Source: CAZPBC01 sp964584775 (lineage in GTDB: Bacteria > Chlamydiota > Chlamydiia > Chlamydiales > SLFE01). From it: 15,285 nt of DNA. Both the position numbers and the translations under genes were made by a program. Positions 6,525 to 14,503 of the stretch are shown here, in pieces; the first letter of the stretch is position 1; every line of letters starts with the position of its first letter. The DNA lies in NCBI GenBank assembly GCA_964584775.1, contig CAZPBC010000048.1, positions 1 through 15,285 of the forward strand, given 5' to 3'. The notes under the pieces are model-generated. The model was not told where the DNA came from. It saw only the letters and a list, made by a program, of their open reading frames with translations, and made no database searches.

Positions 6525-9500
6525 AAGTCTATTGAGGCCGCTCACGGAGTAAACGCCCCCTTCTCGAATCCCGCCAGCGGAGTCGACATACTCATTCACC
6601 ACCTCGGCTCGCGCTCCTGTTGAAACGAGCGTGACGTCGGTCTCCTCACCATCAAAACACGTCGAGTAAAGGGGCAGTCCGTAGAACCCAGCACGCTCTT
6701 TGGCAAATTCGACGAGCTTCTCTTTGAGTGCAGGTGACAGTACATCAGGATAGATCGGCTCGATCAGTAAGCAGGGCTCACCATCTTCTGTATCCTCTTC
6801 GAGGAGTGTCATGATCATCCGCCCCACAATTTGATGGGTTGCAGGATCCTTGATCGCCAAAAGCCTGTTCTCACCTCGCATCATCTTCCCAGTCAATCCC
6901 TGATTGAGATGTGGATAACCATCGACACGCTGACAGCTCCCTTCCACCTCTGTTCCCATTAATAGGAAGTCGTTCGGGTTATCCGTATCCACAAGCTTAA
7001 GCTCAGCAGGAGCTGTTTTTTGGGGCTTCGCCTGTTCCATCCAACCTTTAACGTCGGCGTGCAACTCGGGAAGATCTTCTTTAAAATGCTTCTCGAGGGC
7101 GGCTTTCAGCTTTGGTAGAACTTTTACCCCTTTCTCCCCTGATCTGATCAGATTGATCAACTCTCTTTGGTAGGTTTCTGCATCTGGTTTTTGAGCAGCT
7201 CTTCTTACCTCTTTTAGAATACTCTGTTTCTCTTCTACACTCTCAGCATTGAGATAACGCAGAACATCGGGAATCTCTTCGTGGGAAATATGAGGAGGCT
7301 GATCGTCAAAGAGTTTTTTCCTAAGAAGCTCTTCAAAATTCCACTCTATGCCCTCTTCCTCAGCCGCTCCACTAATTGAAAGAGCCTTTGTTTCACCTCT
7401 CATCCATTTCTCTTTCAAACCGGGTTTTTTCTGAAAGATGCGATCGAGCTGAGGTGAACCTTCATACCGCTTTACCTGAAACTCCCCAGTCAAAACCTCT
7501 TCCATCCATGTGCGAAAACTTTCTAAAGGTCGAAAGTCTGTGAATGAAGATAAACCTGCATAGTAGACACTAACCGCCTGGAAATTTCGAAAATTCCCAA
7601 ACGTTCTTGGATATTTTTCTGCGAGCCCTTCAACCTGACCTAATCCAAATTCTTCTGAAAAAGCCTTTGAGAAAGCCTCTTCTATACTGATTTCGCCACG
7701 TGCCACTGGCAACAAACTTTGAGCTTGACCAAGGCCCATTAAAGAAGTGAGAGCGGTTAAGCGCTCTCTCTTTTTCATAATGCTATTTCCTTCTAAAGCC
7801 ACCTGAAGAAGGGAGTCCTCCATTCCTCGTAGCGCTTCAAAAGAAGCCATATTCTGTAACGTCATCACCGTTTTATAGACGAGCTCCACATCTGTTTTGT
7901 CCCTCTTCGTTAGACACGCTGCAGCTTTACCCATTCCCTCATTTGCTAACCATTGTTGCATGAGGTCTGCTGGGCGCCTTAGCTTCGACACATCAAAACG
8001 CTTTGGTTCACGCATGAGTGACTGGAGTAGATTTCGGCGCACGAAGGGGTGCCTCATTTCAATCGCCCTCTTCACAAATCCAGACTCATACAATTGCTCT
8101 AACTTTTTAGGTTCGTCTTTAAAGGCAAAGTGCAATCCCATGAGGAGTGCTTTCATCTCATCGCGGCGGATTTCGGGAGCCTTTTCAAGGCACTCAAGGT
8201 AAACTTTTTGTTGCTTCGGAGTCGAAGAGGCTTTTAATGCCTGATCCATGTCAAGCTGAGGACAGCGTACAAGAGCGGGAGAACGCGCGACTGCTTGAGA
8301 AAATACAGCAGCAAGACTCTCTTGAGAAAGGCGGAAGTTTTCTGAAAATTCCCAATCTTCTCCACTCTTCATCGCAGACTCCAAGGCAAATTCAGCACGC
8401 AGCTCTTCACTCCTGAGATCAACATCCCAAAACCCACTTGCTAGCCCCCGGCCATTTTTCTCATGAGTCGTGACGGCCCTCAGAAACTCAAGCAAGAGTG
8501 GTTGGTCATCGACCACTAACCCTCGAACAGCATGAATCCCCTTACCGATCGTCACTTCACGTAGTGGTTGAGCTTTCATGGAATCGATTTCACTTTGAAG
8601 AGCCCGACTAACCATTCCCTGATATCTTTTATCAGAGGGATCGAAGTTCCCTACCCATAAAAGATTTAAAGGTGGAGGTTTGCCCTTATAAAACGAGTTG
8701 TATAATTTATGAATCCGATCTTGATCTTGGATCTGAAATTCTTGAAATGAATAAAAAAATGACTCTCCAAATTTTTGGACGGCTCTCTTCGCTAGCTCAA
8801 AACGCTGAGCTTCATCTTCAATTCCTAGCATTTGAATCAACCCACGAGGCATCGTCTTCATATCCTCAATTCCTGAAAAAGCCATCTGAATGCGTTCTTC
8901 TTGAGAAATTTCTGGATATTTTTTCAAATACGCTTCTAAAAATTCTTCAAAATCCAAATCTCCTATCATAGGACGAAGCAAAGGCAATTCTAACTTTGCA
9001 TACCTCTCTAAAACCTCTTCAATCGAGTATCTAGGGTAAACTTGATCCCCCCTAATGGGTTCTAAAATAAGATCGATTCGAAATTTAGGATCTTGGAAGT
9101 GGACTTTCGTTATATCGATGGGTGGCCCCTTTAAAGAGAACAAATCCATCACAACTGCAAACTTACCTTTGTCATCCGTAAACCCTAGCTCATCCAAATA
9201 AGGAAGTAGGGCATCCCCATAATGTTTATAACCCCATCGGTAGAACTTTAGTTGTGCATATTCATCTGAATCGACTCCAAATTTTTTTATCAGATCAGGA
9301 AGCCGTTCATAGAAGTCATCACTGGCATCTTCCATTGCAATATAAAGAAGCAGGGCACCCTCTTCGGGGTTCCTCACATCTGCGAGCATTAAATTCTGGT
9401 AAGGGTCACCACCCATTTTTTTAGCAGCTTCAAATGAGAGTAGCACCCCCTGACTCAACTCAAAATTCGTTTGGTAACGGAGGAAATCCTCAGGAGCATA

Positions 9501-9941
9501 CTCTACAACGGTCTCTGCAATGAGTTGACGATCCTCTTCACTCGTGATTCCGTACTCATGAATACGCTCTGAAAGACCCGACTTAGGATCTTTTGCCTCC
9601 CTGAGCGCTTGAACCACTTTTAGACTTTGTTGACTGGTCTCTTGGTCATCAGGGGAAACTTCTGCGAGACAGTCTGCAACACTCTTTACACACTCCTCTC
9701 TTTCTCCCGCTCGATCAGAAACCGCTTGAAGAAGATGGCGAATCTCGGGTGGTGAAAACCCTCTTTGGTCATGGACTCTCTGGACTTCAGCTTGCAACTG
9801 CTCACGGCTCCCCTGCCCGACACTCGACACAGCAAGATCGACAAGGCTGCTTTCTGCCTCTAAGAACTCTTTTTCAAAAACTGGCTCTTCATCGGGACCT
9901 GGAAGTGGAACTGAACTGGTTCCGGCTGCATCAACTGGCAT
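6522..9941 (-). CDS. Large hypothetical protein with ~30-residue helical repeats and a distinct C-terminal domain
   Basis: A 1139-residue acidic protein with no signal peptide or membrane segment; I cannot name its family. Residues 128-420 contain a degenerate repeat of about 30 residues. Its best-kept part is an aromatic or Leu, then G/x-I/V/F, then a D/E-rich turn before a helix, at 130 (YGITSEED), 221 (FGVDSDEY), 252 (LGFTDDKG), 372 (LGIEDEAQ) and 402 (FQIQDQDR), with weaker copies near 160, 189 and 282. The middle (420-970) is mostly helical. The C-terminus from about 981 looks separate: GTEVEGSC (996-1003), N1013, RGENRLLAIKD (1022-1032), GRMIM (1040-1044) and a YVDSAGG block near 1118. 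The start is certain: AGAGGAG lies seven bases before the ATG. It follows the translocase gene after 72 bases. A host-directed scaffold or effector is conceivable from the architecture, but this is inference. Confidence 0.9.
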   Translation of the reverse strand: MPVDAAGTSSVPLPGPDEEPVFEKEFLEAESSLVDLAVSSVGQGSREQLQAEVQRVHDQRGFSPPEIRHLLQAVSDRAGEREECVKSVADCLAEVSPDDQETSQQSLKVVQALREAKDPKSGLSERIHEYGITSEEDRQLIAETVVEYAPEDFLRYQTNFELSQGVLLSFEAAKKMGGDPYQNLMLADVRNPEEGALLLYIAMEDASDDFYERLPDLIKKFGVDSDEYAQLKFYRWGYKHYGDALLPYLDELGFTDDKGKFAVVMDLFSLKGPPIDITKVHFQDPKFRIDLILEPIRGDQVYPRYSIEEVLERYAKLELPLLRPMIGDLDFEEFLEAYLKKYPEISQEERIQMAFSGIEDMKTMPRGLIQMLGIEDEAQRFELAKRAVQKFGESFFYSFQEFQIQDQDRIHKLYNSFYKGKPPPLNLLWVGNFDPSDKRYQGMVSRALQSEIDSMKAQPLREVTIGKGIHAVRGLVVDDQPLLLEFLRAVTTHEKNGRGLASGFWDVDLRSEELRAEFALESAMKSGEDWEFSENFRLSQESLAAVFSQAVARSPALVRCPQLDMDQALKASSTPKQQKVYLECLEKAPEIRRDEMKALLMGLHFAFKDEPKKLEQLYESGFVKRAIEMRHPFVRRNLLQSLMREPKRFDVSKLRRPADLMQQWLANEGMGKAAACLTKRDKTDVELVYKTVMTLQNMASFEALRGMEDSLLQVALEGNSIMKKRERLTALTSLMGLGQAQSLLPVARGEISIEEAFSKAFSEEFGLGQVEGLAEKYPRTFGNFRNFQAVSVYYAGLSSFTDFRPLESFRTWMEEVLTGEFQVKRYEGSPQLDRIFQKKPGLKEKWMRGETKALSISGAAEEEGIEWNFEELLRKKLFDDQPPHISHEEIPDVLRYLNAESVEEKQSILKEVRRAAQKPDAETYQRELINLIRSGEKGVKVLPKLKAALEKHFKEDLPELHADVKGWMEQAKPQKTAPAELKLVDTDNPNDFLLMGTEVEGSCQRVDGYPHLNQGLTGKMMRGENRLLAIKDPATHQIVGRMIMTLLEEDTEDGEPCLLIEPIYPDVLSPALKEKLVEFAKERAGFYGLPLYSTCFDGEETDVTLVSTGARAEVVNEYVDSAGGIREGGVYSVSGLNRL

Positions 9942-9960
9942 CTATAGTCTCCTCTGCTCT

Positions 9961-9989
9961 CAAGTAGAGATAAGCAAGAGGCGTGCCAA
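9961..9989 (-). promoter_or_regulatory. Weak promoter candidate for the 1139-codon gene
   Basis: Minus-strand TTGGCA (five of six to the -35 consensus) is followed after 17 bases by TACTTG, a poor -10. It lies in the 72-base gap between the translocase stop and the gene. No terminator hairpin with a T-run is seen in that gap, so read-through from the translocase is the alternative. Confidence 0.2.
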
Positions 9990-10013
9990 GGGATCAAAGT
10001 ATAGGGTTAAATT

Positions 10014-11582
10014 TTAAGCTTCGGCTTTGACAAGGGTGGCCGCAGGAGCATCGGCGACACCGTCTGGGATGTCTGAGGTATCGCGTGCTTTCATAGAGAA
10101 CTCCACACCGAGGAGTTTAGCGGAGGAAATCCATACAAAGATCACCCCGAAGAGGATCAGGCAAACGTAAGGTGCAGAAGCCGAAAGAGAGGCAAAGACC
10201 ATGAGCAGCCCCTGATGGATGAACGATCCACCCGACTTACCCACTCTAGATCCCACTCCATCGATGGCCGCTTTTCCTTTGAGTTTCGCATCGTGATCAA
10301 GAGGAATGAAGGCCATCTCTTTGGTTGCATCAAAGACAGAGTATTTTGCCGTTTTACTGAGGCAGTTCTGCATCGAACCGAAGAAGACAGCGATCGCAAG
10401 GGGTGTAAACCCTAGGATGTGCATCGAAGCGTCCCCACTCAACCGGCAGATGAACATAAAGCCAAAGAATCCAACACTGGTGACGAGCATCAAGGTCGGT
10501 GTGATCAACGCTGTCTTGGTCCAACCCACACGGCTGATGATTTTACCGACAAAGAAGGCCGTTGAAGCGGAGAAGATTCCCAAGACAACCATCACAGAGC
10601 TGAGGTAGGAAAAGTAGTCGTCTTTATTGGGGTAAAGCTCTTTCAGCTGGTCTTTCCAAACCACCTCTACAATATTGATCACGAGGTTATAGCTGACAAC
10701 GATCACGGCAATATAGATGAGGTATTTTGAGCTGAGGAGGTAACGGAAACTCTCACGCATCGACTGCTTTTTCTTAATTGCGGGTGCTTTTCGATTCGCG
10801 TGGAGGTCGGCGTACTGAGGTTTGTTGAGGACTTTTTTATTGAGCCACCAGAAAGTCACCATCACACCTACCCCTGCAAGGATCACGAAGGAGATGACCA
10901 TCATGATCGTCTGTTCCCACGCATCGTTGCCAAAAGGAAGGTAAGGGTTATAGCTGACTTTTGAAAAATAGCGTCCAGAGAGGCCGGCAATGATGGTGGA
11001 ACTGTTGGAAACGACTGCAAAGAGGCTGTAGAAGCGTCGTGCATCTTGCACTTTCGTGATCTCGTTGGCAAACCCCCAGAAAAGAACGGTCATCACCATA
11101 CTCCCCCACAGCTCACACATGACATAGAAGAGGGTGAGAGACCAGTTGCGGAGCATCGCGATGAGTCCTCTCGAACCTGCCGGAAGAAGCGTCTCCAGGA
11201 AATTCGCAAAGGAGTTCATCTGTAAGGAGTCTGAGAGGGGGTAAATGACAAAACCAAAAAGCGCAAAGAAGATGAGAAAGCCACTCACCATAATATAATA
11301 CACTTTCTCTTGGCTAAAGCGGCTCACAAGGCGCGTAAAAATAAAGGCTGAAAGGACCGCCATCGGCAGCATCGCCCAAACTTTAATGAAGGGAATGACC
11401 TCGCCACCTGATGAAGCGGCTGTGACAACCACCACATCTTTGAGGGTGCGCAAAATACTATAATTAAAACAGGTAAAGAAGAGCATAAGCATCATCGGAA
11501 TGATGAGCTTAACTTGCTGGCGATACACCGGCCAAAAAATGGACCGGAGCGTCCCAAACTCCGTGGATTGGTTTGGTTGCAT
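10014..11582 (-). CDS. ADP/ATP translocase-type nucleotide transporter (TLC family), downstream paralogue
   Basis: An inner-membrane nucleotide transporter of the chlamydial/rickettsial/plastid NTT family. Such proteins exchange host ATP for ADP or import other nucleotides with protons; which of these applies cannot be told from sequence alone. It has 522 residues and about 11-12 hydrophobic segments. The charged residues needed in plant NTT1 have clear counterparts: Lys48 in LRTLKD, Glu157 in CELWG, Glu306 in IVEVVWK and Lys449 in RVGKSGGS. The block TKEMAFIPLD is also characteristic. The tail (500-522) is hydrophilic and Ala-rich. The ATG at 11582 has AAGGGA five bases upstream. A good promoter lies just before the gene, and a terminator separates it from the paralogue upstream, so it is probably its own unit, possibly continuing into the 1139-codon gene. 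The conserved residues argue for an active transporter. Confidence 0.95.
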   Translation of the reverse strand: MQPNQSTEFGTLRSIFWPVYRQQVKLIIPMMLMLFFTCFNYSILRTLKDVVVVTAASSGGEVIPFIKVWAMLPMAVLSAFIFTRLVSRFSQEKVYYIMVSGFLIFFALFGFVIYPLSDSLQMNSFANFLETLLPAGSRGLIAMLRNWSLTLFYVMCELWGSMVMTVLFWGFANEITKVQDARRFYSLFAVVSNSSTIIAGLSGRYFSKVSYNPYLPFGNDAWEQTIMMVISFVILAGVGVMVTFWWLNKKVLNKPQYADLHANRKAPAIKKKQSMRESFRYLLSSKYLIYIAVIVVSYNLVINIVEVVWKDQLKELYPNKDDYFSYLSSVMVVLGIFSASTAFFVGKIISRVGWTKTALITPTLMLVTSVGFFGFMFICRLSGDASMHILGFTPLAIAVFFGSMQNCLSKTAKYSVFDATKEMAFIPLDHDAKLKGKAAIDGVGSRVGKSGGSFIHQGLLMVFASLSASAPYVCLILFGVIFVWISSAKLLGVEFSMKARDTSDIPDGVADAPAATLVKAEA

Positions 11583-11602
11583 TTAGTTCCCTTAAAATAA
11601 GG

Positions 11603-11631
11603 AGTATAGCAAAGAAATGAATAAAAATCAA
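11603..11631 (-). promoter_or_regulatory. Sigma-70/sigma-66 type promoter for the downstream translocase gene
   Basis: On the minus strand, TTGATT (11626-11631) and TATACT (11603-11608) are separated by exactly 17 bases and match the consensus well. Transcription would start near 11596 and give a leader of about 14 bases that contains the AAGGGA ribosome site. It sits immediately after the terminator of the upstream paralogue. Confidence 0.65.
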
Positions 11632-11637
11632 GAACAA

Positions 11638-11662
11638 TTAAGGTCCCTTAAAGGGACCTTAA
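11638..11662 (-). terminator. Rho-independent terminator after the upstream translocase gene
   Basis: TTAAGGTCCCTT and AAGGGACCTTAA form a perfect 12-base inverted repeat with one central base; a practical stem is 10-11 pairs with a short loop. It begins nine bases beyond the stop codon at 11671. On the minus strand it is followed by TTAATTGTTCTTGATTTTT, a T-rich tail. Its tail overlaps the -35 box of the next gene. Confidence 0.75.
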
Positions 11663-11670
11663 AATAAAAA

Positions 11671-13239
11671 TTAAGCTTGTAAGACAGGCTCTTGTTTGCT
11701 GGCCGTAGGGGCTGGCACAGGCTCCGCGCTCCCCTCTTGGGCAGCAAGAGCGTTGAACTGTCGACCCATATAGATCAGAGCTACCATCCAAACAGCGAGA
11801 GTTGCGACAATACAGATCGCAATATAGGGCAGACTTCCAGCGACAGAAGAAAAGGAGATGAGGAGGATTTGGTGGATAATTGAGCCTCCAGACTTACCTA
11901 GACGCGTGCAAACCCCGTCAATGACGGCCTTTCCACGGATTTTCGTGTCTTGAGGAAGCGGAACAAAGGCGATCTCCTTAGTCGTATCGTAGACAGTGTA
12001 TTTGGCACCACGGGCGATACAGTTCTGCACCGTACCAAAGAAAACGACCAAGGCGAGCGGTGTGGAACCAAGCAGCGTTGCAGCAAGACCGTGAAGGTTC
12101 TCTTTGAAGAAGAAAGAGGTAAAAAAGAGCGCTGACGTCAAGAGCAAGAGCACAGGAGTCATCATGGCTGTAAAGGTCCAGCCAAAGAGACGAATGACGT
12201 TATTCGTGACAAAGAAAGCGGCAAAGGTGGCGATGAATCCAATCATCATCAAAACCTGATTCATATAACGGTTGTAGTCAGAGGGATTGGGAAGCATCTC
12301 GTGCATCTGGTGCTTCCAAGGCACCTCTACCAGGTTGATCACAATGTTGTAACCAATCGCAATGATCGCAAGAGAGAGGAGGTAGGGCGAGGTGAAAAGC
12401 TCCTTAAAGCTTTTCCACATCGACATTTTACCCTTCACTTCTCCTTTGACAGCCGCGACCGTTTCACCTGACTCGGCATCCAGAGCATGGGTATGCATCC
12501 AACGGAACACAGCCATGGCTGCAAAGCCAGTCAAAATCACCAGTCCAACAAGGAACATCATCTGCTGATCCCACGCACGGGTTCCATAAGGGATCCAAGG
12601 CAGGTAGCCGACTCCAGAGATCGTTTGTGAAATCTGGGCGGCAATGATTCCGGCGATGTTCGCACCAATTCCTAAGATGGAATAGAAACGCTTCGCTTCA
12701 GAGAGATGGGTCACTTGATTCGCAAAACCCCAGAAGAGGAGGAAGAGGACAATGTTCCCCCAGAGCTCAGCAACGGCATAGAAAATCGTAAACGACCAGT
12801 TACGGATCATCGCGACAAACCCCTTTAACCCGAGGGGCAGGACACTCTGCAGAGAGTCAGCAAAAGCGTGAGGGTGGATCGTTTCACTGTTCGGGTAGAG
12901 AACCAGAACAAAGGTCGCAAAGTAGGTGATAAAGACACCGAGCATGACGTAGAAGACATTTTCTCTTGAAAGGCGGTTACAGAGACGGGCGAAGACCCAT
13001 GTCATCAGGATCGATCCGGGGAACATCACCCAGACTTTAATAAAGGGGATCACCTCGGCACCGGAAGACTTTCCTGTCGCCACGACAAGAGTGTCTTTCA
13101 TAGTTCTCAAAGTGTTGTAGTTAAAGGCGATAAAGAAGATCAGAAGAAGGAGAGGAAGAAATTTTCGAAGCTCTCGGCGGTGAATCGGCCAGAGCATGGC
13201 TCGCAGGTTGGAAAACTCTTCTGTGACATCGTTAGACAT
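11671..13239 (-). CDS. ADP/ATP translocase-type nucleotide transporter (TLC family), upstream paralogue
   Basis: A second NTT-family nucleotide transporter in the inner membrane, clearly paralogous to its neighbour but well diverged. From the chosen start it is also 522 residues, with about 11-12 membrane segments. The key residues align at almost the same positions as in the neighbour: Lys48 in LRTMKD, Glu158 in AELWG, Glu305 in LVEVPWK and Lys449 in RLGKSGGS. TKEIAFVPLP is conserved as well. The tail is Ala/Pro/Glu-rich and unlike the neighbour's. The open frame extends 11 codons further to 13272, but that ATG has no ribosome site, whereas AAAGGGGG lies nine bases before the ATG at 13239. 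The 86 bases up to pgk hold no clear terminator and no convincing promoter, so read-through from pgk is possible. One of the pair may be the strict ATP/ADP exchanger and the other a broader nucleotide importer; the sequence does not decide. Confidence 0.95.
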   Translation of the reverse strand: MSNDVTEEFSNLRAMLWPIHRRELRKFLPLLLLIFFIAFNYNTLRTMKDTLVVATGKSSGAEVIPFIKVWVMFPGSILMTWVFARLCNRLSRENVFYVMLGVFITYFATFVLVLYPNSETIHPHAFADSLQSVLPLGLKGFVAMIRNWSFTIFYAVAELWGNIVLFLLFWGFANQVTHLSEAKRFYSILGIGANIAGIIAAQISQTISGVGYLPWIPYGTRAWDQQMMFLVGLVILTGFAAMAVFRWMHTHALDAESGETVAAVKGEVKGKMSMWKSFKELFTSPYLLSLAIIAIGYNIVINLVEVPWKHQMHEMLPNPSDYNRYMNQVLMMIGFIATFAAFFVTNNVIRLFGWTFTAMMTPVLLLLTSALFFTSFFFKENLHGLAATLLGSTPLALVVFFGTVQNCIARGAKYTVYDTTKEIAFVPLPQDTKIRGKAVIDGVCTRLGKSGGSIIHQILLISFSSVAGSLPYIAICIVATLAVWMVALIYMGRQFNALAAQEGSAEPVPAPTASKQEPVLQA

Positions 13240-13325
13240 TCGGTCAAACCCCCTTTTTGACTCAAAGATCATTCAAGAATCAGTGATTAATAGCAAGGGG
13301 TGTACGCAGACTTATTACTTACTCA

Positions 13326-14477
13326 CTAAATGTAAAGAACATCTAAGCCAGGAAGGGTTCCCTTCTCAACCAACTCGAGGGCCGCACCCCCTCCTGTTGA
13401 GAGGTGAGAAAAGGCCTCTTCGAGGCCGAGTTGTTTGACGCAGGCGATCGTATCTCCTCCTCCTACAACGACATAGGCAGGCAAGTTCGCAATAGTGCGG
13501 CCGACCTCTAAGCTTCCTAGATTAAAAGGAGGGATCTCAAAGAGACCCAGAGGCCCGTTCCAAAGGACGGTTTTTGCTTTTTCCAAGGCACCCGCAAAGA
13601 GCTCAACCGTTTTCGGCCCAATATCTACAATGGATTCCTCTCTGGCCACTTCATTCAAAGAGCTAATACGAGACTCTTTTTGATCCCGCGTCACGACCAG
13701 GTCGACCGGCAATAGAAGCTCGACTCCCCGCTCCTCTGCCTTTTGAAGGAGCTCTTGAGAGGGCTCTAAACACTCCTCTTCAACAAGAGAAGCGCCGACT
13801 TCAAAGCCTTGTGCTAATAAAAGGGTGTTGGCCATCGCTCCACCAATCAGGAGGAGGTCGACCTTCTTCATGAGTTGATCGAGAACGCCCAGCTTCGTCG
13901 AGATCTTTGCTCCCCCAATCACAGCCGCAAAGGGCCTGTCGGGATGGTTGAGCAGTTTGTCAAAAGCTTCGATTTCTTTTTGTAAAAGCAGACCTGGGAA
14001 GGCGTTTCCTGTCTTTGCAAAGGCCTGAGCGAGGCCGTAGACTGAACTCTCTTGACGGTGACAGGTGCCGAAGGCATCGTTCACATAGACATCCCCTCGC
14101 TCCGCCAACGCCTTTACAAAGGCAGGATCTTTTCCTTTTTCTCCAGGATCAAAGCGGAGGTTCTCTAAAAGCTGAACTTCCCCCTCTTTCATGTCGACAG
14201 GGTCCTTTCCAAAATAGACTTTTTGACCCAAAAGCTCCCCGAGACGCTTTGCGACGGGAGCTAGACTCAGAGAGGGCTCCTCTCCTTTCGGGCGGCCGAG
14301 GTGGCTCATGACAATCACGCGGGCGCCTTGACCGATCAGCCACTGAAGAGTCGGGAGGCTCGCGCGGATCCGGGTGTCATCGCTAATTTCTCCCTCTTTC
14401 AGAGGGACATTATAATCGACACGGACAAGGACGGCCTTTCCCTTAAGATGTTGATCCTTTAGACTACGGTTAACCAT
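13326..14477 (-). CDS. pgk: Phosphoglycerate kinase
   Basis: A cytoplasmic glycolytic enzyme that makes ATP from 1,3-bisphosphoglycerate and ADP. The 383 residues are close to the family's usual 390. N-terminal substrate-domain motifs are VRVDYNVPL (18-26; the usual residue is Phe, here Tyr22), SHLGRP (58-63), LLENLRF and DAFGTCHR (usually AHR). C-terminal nucleotide-domain motifs are GGAKISTK (188-195), WNGPLGLFE (306-314) and GGGDT (338-342), with STGGGAALE near the end. The frame extends 22 codons further upstream, but that part overlaps pdxH and has no family match, so the ATG at 14477 (MVNRSLKD) is used. There is no Shine-Dalgarno, and a TATAAC box lies eight bases upstream, so the message may be leaderless. 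The translocase gene follows in the same direction. Confidence 0.96.
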   Translation of the reverse strand: MVNRSLKDQHLKGKAVLVRVDYNVPLKEGEISDDTRIRASLPTLQWLIGQGARVIVMSHLGRPKGEEPSLSLAPVAKRLGELLGQKVYFGKDPVDMKEGEVQLLENLRFDPGEKGKDPAFVKALAERGDVYVNDAFGTCHRQESSVYGLAQAFAKTGNAFPGLLLQKEIEAFDKLLNHPDRPFAAVIGGAKISTKLGVLDQLMKKVDLLLIGGAMANTLLLAQGFEVGASLVEEECLEPSQELLQKAEERGVELLLPVDLVVTRDQKESRISSLNEVAREESIVDIGPKTVELFAGALEKAKTVLWNGPLGLFEIPPFNLGSLEVGRTIANLPAYVVVGGGDTIACVKQLGLEEAFSHLSTGGGAALELVEKGTLPGLDVLYI

Positions 14478-14484
14478 AAAAATT

Positions 14485-14492
14485 GTTATACA
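14485..14492. promoter_or_regulatory. Shared TATA-like core between divergent pgk and pdxH
   Basis: Only 26 bases separate the two start codons. The bases GTTATACA read TATAAC on the minus strand (towards pgk) and TATACA on the plus strand (towards pdxH). Starting points 6-7 bases downstream would put the 5' ends at or a few bases before each ATG, which fits the absence of good ribosome sites. No -35 boxes are evident. Confidence 0.3.
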
Positions 14493-14503
14493 CCACTGGG
14501 TCA

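Noticed and set aside
7897..8971. Plus-strand open frames of 89-101 codons opposite the 1139-codon gene
   Set aside because: They have no ribosome sites or family patterns and are antisense shadows of a long, well-supported gene.
13240..13325. Promoter or terminator between pgk and the upstream translocase gene
   Set aside because: TTGCTA with a 17-base gap leads only to a poor AATGAT box, and no hairpin with a T-run is visible, so neither is annotated.
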